Below, one piece after another: positions 44,021-56,861 of a stretch of 64,000 nucleotides of DNA (the stretch's first letter is position 1; each line of letters begins with the position of its first letter). The notes beneath the pieces were generated by a model. The model was not told the origin of the DNA and did not search any database. It saw only the letters and a list, made by a program, of their open reading frames with translations. Made by a program: the position numbers and the translations under genes. This stretch comes from Pempheris klunzingeri (lineage: Eukaryota; Chordata; Actinopteri; Acropomatiformes; Pempheridae), in contig NC_092020.1 in assembly GCF_042242105.1 (NCBI RefSeq), positions 21,513,288 through 21,577,287 on the forward strand, given 5' to 3'.

Positions 44021-47000
44021 AGCAGTCATTTTGGAAGAGTAGGTGCTGTTCACACAGTGGATGTTTGATTTTAGAACAAAACTTTCCAATTGGAGTTGAT
44101 GTTTTTCTGCAGCAGCAGTTTTGTGGCCTTTAATATCCTAACAGCCCCTCAGCGGAGTGTTATTCCCCTTCTGTTGTGGTTTATCAGTGTTCACATCGCA
44201 CAGTCTGTTCAATACTCCCACTGCTCCGCCACTGCTGCTAATTTGCCCATAAAATGATGAATTTCCAAAACAACAAAGCGCCGCAAGTCTGGTCGCTGCT
44301 GGTAAAAGATGATTATTTTATTAACTCTTAAAGGTCAGGAATGTGTCACCATTATGTAGGCAACCTATTATCACGAGCCCCCTTTTAGTAAGACAAGATG
44401 AAGACAAATAACCGTCATTGCGCCTAGAAGAAGCAGAGTGACTGCGTCAGTGGTATGTTTGCTCTCTAACTTAAAGTGTATTTGTGAAATAGCTTTTATG
44501 TGTAATTTATGGATTATCAGACATCCAAACATAGCTGTTTAGAATTTAACCTTTAACAAGTTTCTATCTTCTAATTTGTTAGAGTGTGATAAGGAAGCCG
44601 GTTGTTTACTTAATGTGGTATATAATTAAAATATACTATAATCAATTCACTATTGAATCTACATTTCATTCACTGATTTATTTTTTTTTTTATTGTGCCA
44701 CATGTGACAGTCACAAACGGTCTGTTAGAATGCTTTGTTAGCATCTTTTTATTCCAATCTTTAACCTCTGTAACCACAGTGCTAAAAGACAAACTTTCTG
44801 CTGTGAGTGCAAGTGATAGCATCAGCTGAAAGTGTTTCTATTTCTATTCCTATAGCCCTCACCACTTTTTTTTCAGGTTTGTTTTTTTCCGTTAATTGCT
44901 GTTGCACACCTGACTCTATTACGCACCTCACACTTAAATGCCCGACCTGTTTGGACAGACCTGTTTCCACCCCTCCACTTATCACCTCTAAACACTGAGT
45001 AGATCAGGTTTGGCTGAAAGGAGGAAGTAAAGACCAAACAGGTTTTTGTTACACAAGTTCAAAGACATGTATGTAAAGACAACCGATATAAAAGCTCGTT
45101 GTCTTCAGGTTTTTCAACAACCGTGTGTGTGTTTGAGTGTTTTACGATAATTAACATGTGTGGTGTCAGAAGGAGGAAGATCACTTCAGGACTTCTGTTC
45201 AGCTATTTCTATATTGTTGCAGTATTAAGTCAGGTGATGCTCCACAGCTAAGGACAAGAGAACTTAATAAACATGAGGATATGAAAGCTCATATTCTCAA
45301 AGAATCCAAAGATAAGTGTAAAAAAAAAAAACAACTCTGTTTTTTGTCTCGATCACAAAGACTAATCATGTTGAGCTGGCTTTCGACCCTTTTATTTGGA
45401 TCGTATGGGCCGGTGAGAACAATACAATTTGAAAAATAGCAATCTCAGTCCTCTTGCAAGTACTGCCGATGCAAGTGCATCGTTTTCACTGTTCTATAGA
45501 ATGTATTTGGATGAATCATTTGGTCAATATATGACGTGGATAGTACAATTACCACACAAATACCACAGTAAAAGAGTTGACATCTGATTACCAGCAGCCC
45601 TCATGTCAGTCGATGCTGATTTTTAGCTGCTTCTTTGTGTTCTTAACCAGTATGTGTATTGCAGCGAGGAACGCAGACAAGTTCATCTCGCTCTGTTAAA
45701 TTTAAAAAGGACTGGAATCAGACTTCAGGTCAGATCAGACCCTCTTTATCTGCCAATATTTAATCTACGTTGTGGCAGATTCACCTTCGCCTAAAGTTAA
45801 TCGGTCGTGAGTTCAAGTGACTTCTTCACAGTATTCAGACAAACCTTAACACCATTTAGATGCAGAAAAGAAACTGCGGGTATCAGATCAGAATTAAATA
45901 CAGGCTTTATCAGATCACTTTGATAAGTCACTGAGTAATAGAAGCCGCCCATTGACAGTCATGCTTGTTGGAATCAAAATATCACTTGCCCCACACTTTT
46001 CTGCTCAAAGATTGACTTTATCCAGAATAACCTCCAACAGTTGGAAACTGGCTGATATCACCAATAAAACTTTCACCAGCATTTGCAGGCTTCTTTTAAT
46101 TGTTTCCATTTTTTTTTAATTCTGTTTAATTCATCTCATTTAGATTATGGTAAAGAATTTGTCCAACAACACAGTCAGCTGGAGCTGAATTCTATGTTTT
46201 TTTTTTTAAACGTAGCTACTGGTAATAATAATTCTGTAATGATGACAGTGAAAAGGTAATCAGTCATTATAAACAAGCTGTGTCATCACTGCTGCCGTGC
46301 TGGTGAAGAGGACCAAAACAGGCGATCCCCCACCCACACCCTCTTCGTACTCTTCCTGTGCACTTACGGTAATATCAAGCACGCTCTCTTTTCTCAGATC
46401 ACTGAAAATCACCTTCACCCCAACTTTCTAAATGGTTGCAAAATAACGGAGGATTTCACTTGTATGTATATTAAGAAGATTAAGAAGATGAGTACATAGA
46501 TGTTCTGCAACACATCAATATGTGCACGAGTTGCATGCAAACTTTCAACCTCGCACCCACTCGCCCCGGAAATGCAAACTGTTCACTAAAGGGAGACCGC
46601 AGTGTAGGAAATCATACTACTGCTTGTGGGAGTAGGAAGTAAACTACATTATTAAGACAGGGGCCAAATAAATGTGTCTGATAGTGTCATAGTTTGACAT
46701 ACAAATGTTTAGGTTTATGTGCCACACAGAGCATCTCATCTGGTTAGCCTTCGCTGGAGTTCGAAAAAGAAAAGTAAAATGACTTTCAAGTCACTAACGC
46801 ACATAACAGCGATGGACAAATTTCAATGCGCTTGGCAGTTTCTCATTGTTACTTGGCTTAAAGAGTGTGATGGCACAGTAAGCACACTATGAAGAAACAA
46901 AACTAAAATGAAATCATCACAGTATGACCAAGTGACAGTCAAACAAACCAAACAAAATGATATTGATGAGCAACAGCTGTGGTTAAGACATCTGCGGTGA

Positions 47001-47287
47001 TAACAGATGCTACGTAATAGTGAAATACAGTATAGTGGGAAACTGAACAACAAAATACAATAAGGTCTGGCCCTGTCCAGGCATTTTATTAAAATGCTAA
47101 TCGCAAGTGTATGACATCTGTATGATGGAGATCTTATTATCTTATTTCAGTCGCAGTCTAGACGCCGTTGTTCTGTAACAAAACTTCAAAAGGACTCAAA
47201 TTGAGGTTGTTTATTCCTGCGTAATCCAACACACGTAACAGATTGAAAAAGAATCTTGTGTGCTCAGGTTTGTAAGTAGAATGGTAC

Positions 47288-47925
47288 GGAGCCCCTAAGG
47301 GGACATGGGGAAAGAAAGAAAAAAATAGATGGGTAATGGTAGATGGTAATAAAAAGATAAATACTTTAACGTTCTCTCAGTAAACGTTTTCATTTCACTG
47401 TCACTGTCACTGCACTTCCGTCGGCACCATGGCCGCCAGGGTTGCCACCACAGGCCCCATTGGCAAAACTGTTTTTGTTGGTGGATGGTGAAGGCAAGTC
47501 CTGTCTAGGGATAAAAAAAAAAAAAAAAAAACAGTGTCCCCCTCATATAACAGGATCGTCCCATATTGAAATTGTCCCATATTTTCAGTCATACCCGACT
47601 GTAATGCATACACTACATTCTCACATGCTTTGAGTGACATGAGAAATAAAACAGTGAGAGAAAACAGTGAGAAAATATAAAATCAGAATGACGGGTAAGC
47701 TGTCTGCCACCCAACATCATCATTCCCTGATTACAGCGACTTAGATGCCCAATTTTTTTTTTTTTTTATGACAGTAAATACCTCCAGCTACTAAGAGCAC
47801 CCAACCAAAGAAAGAAGCTGTCCAGATCCAGTTCTGATGGACCACAAGTGAGTCCGTCCCGTCAGCGGGAATGGATACAAGACAAGCGCAAGTGTGCGTA
47901 CGTGTGTGTGTGTGTGTGTGTGTGT

Positions 47926-47969
<44 letters not shown>

Positions 47970-48593
47970 TAAGCCTGACTCTGGAACAGGTTGATCTTTA
48001 TTTCAATGCCAACATGCAGTAGAGTTGTTCTGATCAGTCTGACAGTAACGCAAATGAACGTATTGTCCAGTCATCCAGCGCAGTGGTCTCTGTGGTCTAC
48101 CAGGTCATTTGCTATTTCCCAGTTTATGAATGGGTTCTTGCTTCTTCCAAACAGACCAAATATTTTGCCCGTGTAATGATACGATCTGATGTTTCAATTC
48201 CTAATATAATTGATGCAACTGTACTTTTAGTCTTGTTGACAATTGGCCTTACATTCGCGTTGAGAGCAGTAACAGACATTGGTCGCTTATTTTTCCATAT
48301 TGAAGGTGGAAACAATCAATCATCAATCAGAGCGCACATAACGGTTGGGAGAGGTGTCAGAGGAAGTTCAGCCTTTTTTTTTTTTTTTTTTTTTTTTTAG
48401 AAGTAGCACCATCGTCCAAGACATCTTGCTCGTCCTCATGACGGTACATTTGCCTAAATTAAAAAGGTTTGCAATATCTCACAAAATCATTGCACAAGAC
48501 CTCAAAATCTTCTCAGTGGAACGCAAAAGTATGTTTTTTTTTTATTTCACCCACTTTTTTTTTTTCCCTCGTCCATGTCGCCTCAGGGGCTCC
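47288..48593. mobile_element. 1.3-kb element with GGAGCCCC-type inverted ends
   Basis: The left end GGAGCCCCTAAGGGGACATG and the right end CATGTCGCCTCAGGGGCTCC are inverted copies. Similarity extends inward about 100 bp, through an A-rich block to an ACTTTWRCGTTC motif. The interior has no transposase, only simple repeats and poly(T). Same end family as 23969-24303. Target duplication is not evident. It could also be two separate half-elements. Confidence 0.5.
47901..47966. repeat. Compound (GT)n-(GA)n microsatellite
   Basis: About 13 GT units, a short ACAG junction, then about 18 GA units. Confidence 0.92.
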
Positions 48594-49564
48594 ATAGAAA
48601 GATTTACTAGTACAAATAAATTCAAAAAGCTCCGTTTTTTTTCTTTTAAACTTTGCGTGATTGCTCATTGGCATGTTTAGAAAGCAGAAAGCAGGCTTAT
48701 TCTCATATTTTTTTACTCTCGCACTTTCTGACCTCCATCCGTCAGTATTCTCTTGTCAGCAGCCACACCTCAAGTCACACGTTTCGCACTGTGTTTAACA
48801 CTGGCTGACCACAAAGTGCAACTCTCACTGTGTGACGCTGTCTTCACCCTTAAGTGGCCTCAGTCATCACCAAAAGCGTGCCTCAATATAACTACGCTGC
48901 AGAAAATTTAATGGAAAAGTTTGAACAGTCAAATGCAGATGAGGCGTACGTGATAACATTTCTCCACCCTGAAAGGTCTTTTTTTTAAAGCAGGTTTTTT
49001 AGCTACATTTGGTAAAAAAAAAAAAAAAAAGAGAGAGAGAACAAGGACAGGGGTGAAACTTAAGTCACGATTGCATAAAAACAATCCATTTTCTAAATAG
49101 TCAGCATTTTCTAAAGGGTATGTAGACTAACTATTACTATCATAAAAAACGACTAATGCTTATTGATTAGTTATTTGTCATTGTTGAGAACAATGTTTGG
49201 TCCTTCAGTAAGACACCTCAAAGTAGTAAATGTCAATAAACTGTTAGTGTATTTTGGTCCAGATGTTCTGCAGGAAAATGGTCAAACTGTCAATAGATGG
49301 GGCCTCCCTGATAAACTAAAGAGCTACAAAGACAAAGCAAGAGTCATAATGGACAAGGATCAGGTACATTCTGGCAACCCAAAAGGTGATTGGTAATTGG
49401 ACTATAACTGCTGTAGAAAACATTAGTAAATCAGTTTAACCACTAATAAAGATATCTGTTAGAAGGGGCACTTTACTTTTATCTATATCTCCTCCACTTT
49501 ATCTTTTCTATGGTGCAGAAGGTTGTTTTTAACTTCACAAGTTTTCATTTTGAGACACTGCCCT

Positions 49565-49566
<2 letters not shown>

Positions 49567-49622
<56 letters not shown>
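49567..49622. repeat. (CA)n microsatellite, longest in the window
   Basis: About 28 uninterrupted CA units. Confidence 0.95.
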
Positions 49623-49626
<4 letters not shown>

Positions 49627-52136
49627 GCTTAGGAGGGGTTCCTTGATGGCAGCCAGAGGAGGAAAATTCTGCTAAATTTTAGTTCTACCCAAGAACATAT
49701 TTTCCTTTCTGTATGAGCATCACAGAAGGGACTCCTGATAAGAGGGGAGTCTGAGGGTGATGCACCTCTCAGGCCAGTCGAAGCCCCCACCCACCTTTTC
49801 CCTTACGCTGACGAAGAGAGAGAACCGACGAGAGGGGTTTTCTCTCTCAGCCTCATTCTCACTTCCTTCCCGCTGACTAAAGGCAGATGTAAAGATTGTG
49901 TGTGTATGTGTGTGTGTGAACCAATACTGATAGGGTACAGTGTGTCAGCTACTTATGTACATGGATACACTGACTAACATATGATGCCTTTTGAATTTCC
50001 AAAATGTGTAATGCTAATGCTTATTGGAGTAGATGACCACCACTGAAGAAATATTAAGTGAAAGTAAATTTTTCATACAAATTTACATTTCTGTTAATTT
50101 CTAGAACATGAAAATCGTGATTTCTCAATTTGAGAAAGGTTTTCTATTTCTTAGCACAAGTATGAAAAGACTGTGTATGCATTAAAGTGGGATGTGAATA
50201 GACTTTAAAAGCTGTGAACATGCTGATTTTATTTTATCAGTTGGAACAGCCACTCACGCTGCAGTACACGCGCATCTGCAGCTGACATGCACAGCCAGCC
50301 ATAACTCTTTCAACTGTAACTGAATTTAAAAAAAGGATTTTTACATTCTAGTCGTCTTGCCGCTGAAAAAACAAAGAATCTATGATTCCGTTTGTCAGCT
50401 GCAAGAAGCAACACACGTCAAAGTGGCTGAGCGATAGAGACAAAGCCGTGCGCTCATCGTGCCTCTTCCAAAATTTCACTCTAAAAATCAATGATGAGTA
50501 AAACTTCGACTTTTCGTCTGCAAAGGGTGCAAAAACAAACCCAACAGTTGGGGGGAAAGAAAGGTACAAAGTGGCATTTAGGAGAGATCCCAATTAAGTA
50601 TGTGTGTTGTTTATTTTTAGGAAGTGGATGTGCATGATTTTGAGCGTAGTGCCTCCAAAAAGTAGTTTTTAAAAAAAATCATACAAGACATACAAATTAC
50701 AAATATGAGTGCTTTTTTTTTTCTCTGCTTGGCAGATTAATGTGGAACTGGACATGTCAGTGTACACAAGTAGTACAATACAGGTGCAGTGGTCAAGGCA
50801 TGCTTATCTCTGGAGCTAATGTGAACAGTTGCTGCTTTTCTGGTGAGTTGAGGTGTGTTGATGCAAAGAAGTAGGACAGCGGAGCATCCTGACGCGCTGA
50901 CATGCAGTAAGACACCTCCGGAGTGTGGGCTTACATAGAAAAACATGGGTGCGGACATTTTGTCTACATCATGTCTGTTCAGTACATGTTGTATATGCTA
51001 CCTTACAGTTTGAGTCTAGTAAAGCACAGTAACATCACTATTTACACCAATCAACGGTCTGTGCTCACAGCTTCAGCAATGAGAACAGCAACAAGTCACA
51101 TGTCTTGCTCTGTTACAAATAACCAAGTTTGTGAAATTTGCTTTTTTTTTTTTTTACATGTGGCAGCAATAAACACGTCTAAAATGTGTGTGTGTGTGTG
51201 TGTATGTGTCATTTCTAATGTATGGAACCTGATAAATGTGGATGTATTTTCGATATGGAAGCAGTTATTTCTACTAAAGATTCTCATAAACGTGCACTAA
51301 TAAATGCATTGCTTTTGTACTTTGTAATATATCTAATTCACGGTTGTATTGATTGATTTTTTTTTTTTCTCCTTTTTAACAAATGCACAATGTATAAGTA
51401 ACCCAAATCATCATTAATTAATTCATCAAGAACTTTTCGCTTAAGGTGTCAGTGTATCTGGTAGTTATCTGTGGTCATGTTTTAAAGGGGACAGCACTGG
51501 CCTTAATGACTCATGGGAGTACTGTCCCAGGGCATTTCCTACACACACCCAACATGTTTGCTTCTCGGTGCAACTGGACACAGAAAGTCCTGTTCTGGTT
51601 GATGAGTAACAATGAGATGAAAAGAGGGAAGTGTCAACCTAAATGATTAAACAGATATTAAGTAGGCTAACATTCCTATGGCTAGCATTTTTCTGCTGTT
51701 GTGGAGCAGCGGAGTTCCTCCCACACATTATATCTCCCTAAATCTCCTTGTGGTTCAACATTAATACTTAAAAAGGGTTTCCTGTTGTTGCGACAGGCTC
51801 CGTCTGTTTGTGTAGGTGGCCGCAATGTAGTGAATGCATTCAGGTTGTCAATACCACACCTACGAACGCTACCTATGACACGGTCTCGCTGCGGCTCCAC
51901 TGATTCAAAATGAAAATGGGAAGTGTCGTCGTCCTGTAGCTTCCTGTTGGGTGCACTCAAACAAGTTTACATTCACACACTTGCATCTATAGGCCCCACG
52001 CACGCGCGTCTTGACGCCACTCTCGAATCGCGTAGTGGTGACTGCCAGTGGAAAAGAAAATTCATTACTCACATACACCAGTTTCTGCAGCTTTCCAAGT
52101 CTCTGCAAGTGGTTTTCCTGTGTCCTCAGGGATAAG

Positions 52137-52144
52137 TATAAAAA
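52137..52144 (+). promoter_or_regulatory. il21 TATA box
   Basis: TATAAAAA 93 bp before the il21 ATG predicts a start near 52165-52170. NFAT-type cores (TTTTCC at 52113-52118; GGAAAAGAAAA near 52050) lie just upstream, as expected for a T-cell cytokine gene. Confidence 0.65.
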
Positions 52145-52229
52145 GGGAACCGACACAACCGTCTGCATTTCCAGTAAATCTTTCGAAAAGCGTCTTTTGG
52201 TGATCTGGTGCCTGCTGCTGACACTGAGA

Positions 52230-55067
52230 ATGAATATGAAGCTGGTTGTTTTGTGCCTTCTTGCAGTCTGCTGCTCTTCTCTGGCCAACACATCGACAAA
52301 CAGGAGTGACGAGTCACTGAAGATGAGAAAATTACACGAAATCCTGAAACAGTTGAAGTCTGTGAAAAACAGCCTACAGGTAGGTTCCTTTACGTTTACT
52401 TTTTCACAACCTTGGCCATGTATGGTCTCAGTTATGATCACTCAATCTAATTTGGTTGGTTTGTGTCTTGCAGCACAATGGGCAGATGCTGAATACTCCA
52501 CCCCAGAATATCGAGGTAAGCCAAACTAACTTGTATTCAAAATAATGTTGACAGTATGGACACCGCCACATTTAATATTTGCGGTTGCTTACTCATTGTT
52601 GTTATTCTCCCACTTACTGTAGTTACTAATTGCCATGTGCCGGGTACTGTAGGTGTACATCAAATGATGTGTGAAATCACAAACTGTGTTGGCCAATAAG
52701 CATTTAAAATCAGCTGTAAAAGTTTGAAATTAAAGGCTTACCTTGCAGCCTTACAAATAGATTGAACATATATGTGTCCTTTTTAAATGTCACATTTATG
52801 ATGGTTAATTTTGAAAAAATTTAAATTAGAATTAAATAAATTCCAGGATGTTGTCTGTATACTGTGCACTAGAGCCAACACCTACATAAGCAGGCAAAGC
52901 TAACAACATTTTTTTTTAAATTTGTTTATAATTTGTCAGTTTATAGAGCAAATTTAAAAGTGAGCATCTAATTTGGAGTCATTTAAGTAAAAAAAATGAC
53001 ACCTATTAAAATTAAATACGTTTTGAAAAGTAGTAATAACAGTGCATATTCAATGTTTCATAAGTTTCACTGTAAAAAGATTTAAGTTTTACATTATTAC
53101 AGAGAACAAAGAGTGGCTAGTTTTGGCAAAGCACTATTGGTGTTTTTTTTTAGATAAACCTGCAGAAATATTCTAATCATTTAAACTGTTTCCTTATTAA
53201 CACGACATTTAGCTTTATGTTAAGAAATGCTCATGTGGCCATCGCAATCCCATATAACAATCTGATATAAGTGCACTTGACTTCAAATAAGTGCCTATTA
53301 AAGTTCAACTGCATTACTTGTAAATTCAGATCAGCCCTCTTTCTTGTCAGGCTCTTTAGTGAGTCAAGTCAAGAGCCTGCTCAGTGCATTTTCTCAAAGC
53401 TTCCTGTTGCACTCTGAAGCAAAATGTGATGAGTAATTAGACCAGACAAAAACCATGACACTTCCTCACACCACCTCACAAACGCCTCCTGGCATGCTAC
53501 AGAACATTTGAGTCAATCTGTTGCTGTTAAAATTGGCAAATTACAGCTAACCTTAAAAGACAAATGTAAGGATTCCTGGGTTGGTGTGAAGCTACTAAAC
53601 GAAGTTTAATGGTCAGAATAAAAATCATTACACCACAATTTGTGACTGCCAAAGGCAAAAACGCATTAATAGGGAATGTAAAAATAAATAGCAGTAAGAA
53701 ACTGTTATTGCTTCTCTTGTTCAGCTCTCTACTAATCAAGAAGATATGACATGATTTGACCCAAGCTAGCTGGGTTCATGAGCATACTTGTGCTGTTAAC
53801 AGTTTCACTTGGAAAAAAACATATCATCAACACTTTCAGTACGATTTCTGAAGGGAAACAATTCAGACAAAAGCGTCCTAAGCTCTTTGGGAACATTAAC
53901 GTATCTTTAAAATAGTGGAAACTTTGGTTTCAATCTAAGTAAAAGTCATGACACGAAACCAGAAAACAGCTTTCTTGGAAACGTTTTGATGGCAATGATG
54001 GGAGGACTTTCTTTCCTCAAACATATAGAATTGTATCACAAAAAAAAAACACAACTTTTAAAGCGTCACCCTGTTCTTAACGGTTCAACTCTCATGTGTC
54101 CTTGAGTCATTTTCCAGTTTTTTGTAAAATACTTCACCAAAACCTATTCAATGAACATAAAAGGTACAGTTTTACCTCCGATTTAAATCAAGTAACGCCA
54201 ACACTAACGTGACTGACATGAATCTGTTCTCATTATGGTACTATTCTTTAACATGTTTCATATAAAAAAAAAAAAAGAACCAAACTGGTTTTTCAAGATA
54301 CCAATTTGGAGGAAGAAAACCAATACATGTTGGTGTGGTATTGAAATTCTAATCAAAACTATTCTTTTTTTTTTTTTTCCCTTTTCACCATATAACAGGA
54401 CTGCTGCTGTCTGTCAGCCCTGCAATGCTTCCGGGCTAATCTTCAGGTGCAATTCAACACTACAGAAAGAACACAAAGCACAAACAAACTTTACAGGAGC
54501 CTTACTAGTTCCATAACCGTAAGTAAAAAGATTTATCAAACATATCTAAAAGCGTATCTCAAGTGCAATGTCAAGTTTGCTGTACAGTACATTTATATAT
54601 TTATTAAAACTAACATTTCTTTCATCCCTTTCAGGAGAGAGGTCTGGACTTCTGTAAGTCAGGAAATGTTAAGGTAAAGAGAAAATTCTTCATCGGTCAT
54701 TTCCTAATTCGTTATATTTGCGTCCTATAAAAGCTGAGCGTGGTCTGTGTTGTGCTTGCAGTAGATGATCATTAGTAAGTTAATTTCTCTTGTGTTTGCC
54801 TGTTTTCTTTAGCCCACCTGCCAAGATTGCGACTCACATCCAAAGGAAAATGTCAAGGAATTTTTCAAGAGACTGGAGTCTCTTATTCAAAGGGTAAGGT
54901 TATTTCTCTCTTATTTTACTGTAGCATGAGTAAAATGTGGCTGAAAACGTAAAGCTCTACGTGTCATTGATGTTGGAAAGATGTAAGTCCATGAAATAAT
55001 GCCTGATGTGAAAATTCAATATCAATTTTTCCCTCTCTAGGCCATAACCAGGCTGAGCATGAACTGA
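52230..55067 (+). CDS. il21: Interleukin-21
   Basis: IL-21 is a four-helix cytokine that signals through IL-21R and the common gamma chain, mainly from T cells to B, T and NK cells. Six exons: 52230-52379, 52474-52515, 54399-54518, 54635-54673, 54813-54893 and 55041-55067, all phase 0, giving 152 residues. Residues 1-19 are a signal peptide (KLVVLCLLAVCCSSLA). A second in-frame ATG at 52236 may be the true start. Helix A is KLHEILKQLKSVKNSL. Cysteines C67 and C74 (CCLSALQCF) and C120 and C123 (TCQDC) keep the spacing of the two human disulfides. Sequons are at N20, N24 and N84. The segment TCQDCDSHPKENVKEFFKRL parallels human TCPSCDSYEKKPPKEFLERF. It lies between cetn4 and il2. Confidence 0.94.
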
Positions 55068-55146
55068 GAAGAGGTGAAGATCTACTTGTGACCAAGGACT
55101 GAATGTAAAGCCGACACTACACTGAAAAACATGTTACAGCCTTCTA

Positions 55147-55178
55147 AATATTTAAAACTTATTTATTATTTATTTAGA
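55147..55178 (+). promoter_or_regulatory. AU-rich element in il21 3'UTR
   Basis: Four ATTTA motifs within about 30 bases, 80-110 bp after the stop codon. Such elements mark unstable cytokine mRNAs. Confidence 0.7.
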
Positions 55179-55409
55179 TAGTGGTGGTGAACCCACACAA
55201 GCTATGAAGAAGGTATTCTCATGAAAGCTGCTTTGCCGCCACCTAGTGGACTTGGCAGTCATGAATTCTTTTTTCTCCTCTTTTTTTCTGAAAGAGAAAG
55301 TTCATTTATTTGTTATAATTCTCAGAGAATATAATGACATTTATACTGTGTATGTAAAGTGCCTTATTGGAGGAATTGGTTTTTTGAAATAATTGTACCA
55401 TTCTAAAAT

Positions 55410-55415
55410 ATTAAA
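55410..55415 (+). terminator. Candidate il21 poly(A) signal
   Basis: ATTAAA about 345 bp after the stop; no AATAAA is nearer. Confidence 0.45.
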
Positions 55416-55512
55416 TATATTACGACAAGTTTTGGTTTGCCTGGTTTATTTATAGGACAACATATTGAAAAGCTTCCAGCAGAAGTGTGAAGACATGATT
55501 TTCACCGCCGGT

Positions 55513-55590
55513 GGTGGACAGAGTACAAGAACATTGTACTCAAGTAAAAGTACTGAAGTGTAAAAACGTACTTTGATAAAATGAAGTACA
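55513..55590. repeat. Fragment of a dispersed repeat (ACTCAAGTAAAAGTAC type)
   Basis: GGTGGACAGAGTAC...ACTCAAGTAAAAGTACTG resembles a very common teleost short repeat carrying this motif. Family assignment is from memory only. Confidence 0.4.
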
Positions 55591-56861
55591 CATTACTGTA
55601 TTACAATCTTAAAAAAAAAGGAAGGGTCCGTGATATTTGATGCTACTGTCAAACTGAATGTCAACTAGTAGAACATCATCATTCCACCGAGATCTGGTTT
55701 AAATGTTAATTGTTTTATTCTGTCATGAATTATCCTAAAAGAAACATGGAAATAGTACCATTGCTGAATAAACTCTTTGTGTGATGAAAACACAAAAGGC
55801 AGCTGGCAGCTGTGCTCAAACTCTGCCCTAAAAATGCAAAGTATGGATGAAAATGATCAAAATGTCACTACACACATTTTTACTGCTCATCTTGTACTGT
55901 CTGTGAATCTGTCATTGATCTATCTTCTTTTTAGGATCTACTTTGTTTCTTGATTTCCCGTTATATCCATTACATTGTCTTTACATTGTCAACTGATGGA
56001 AAAGCACAAAAGTGAAATGTGAAATCTTACGACACAGTACAAGGGTACAAGTGACGTAATCAAAATGTTTCATGCCAGATGATTCAAGATGATAAAATCA
56101 AATTAGCAGTCATATCTGATTGTTAGATGACTTTTCATGTGAAGAATGAATCACAAGTAAAACCAGTTTTTGTTTTTGTTTGCCTGAATTGTCCATGAAT
56201 TGGTCTTTCTGACCACCAGAGGGCCCCAAGTTAGAGGTAAGTGTCAGGCTGTGTAATGGGTATCATATGTGGCCTAGGCAGGAACTTGGAAAAAAAAAAA
56301 ATTTCAATCCAGCTTTTGCTGTACAGACTCATTAAAAACATGCTCTGTGGTTCTTTTTATATTGTTTCATTAGGTCTTGCTGTTTATTTTAATAAATCTA
56401 CCAATCACTTTACAACGGGTGCAGACATGGTGAAATTCCCTGGCAAAACAAAAACTACCACAAAAGACACAAACAAGGCTGCAGCAACAGGACAATCCAG
56501 ATACCACTGACAACTCTCACAATGACTGATGCAAATGTGTTTTAAAGCAGGTGTCCTCACTACAATCTCACAACCACCACTGTGGACTTCCCAGATGAAA
56601 GGGGATTTCAGCAATGCAAACAAACATCAATTTCCTCCCAGATGTATCTCATACCTGTGAGCAAAGCCTGTGACACACACTAGATAAACCTTAGCTCACG
56701 CTTTTGTCATGCAAAAATAAGTCACTATTAAACATTGTGCCATTGCAAAAGAGGAACACCCACAATGTCAAAGAACAATCATTTCCTTCTGTCCTTCCTC
56801 TTTTACAGAAAAGTAACTACACATGCCCACTTGCGCCATTCACATACACACACACATACAT

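Larger units (their letters stand above)
42232..52136. other. cetn4-il21 intergenic interval
   Basis: About 10 kb without a recognisable gene, apart from the cetn4 3'UTR at its start. It holds a large foldback repeat (42637-43219), a short telomere-like tract, a 1.3-kb inverted-repeat element, long microsatellites and several poly(A)/poly(T) runs. Open frames at 45158, 49163 and 50923 match nothing I know. The last few hundred bases should contain il21 regulatory sequence. Confidence 0.6.

Noticed and set aside
49163-49396. 77-codon frame with an apparently non-repetitive translation
   Set aside because: No recognised family, no promoter or matching neighbour exon, and a lone short frame is expected by chance in AT-rich DNA.
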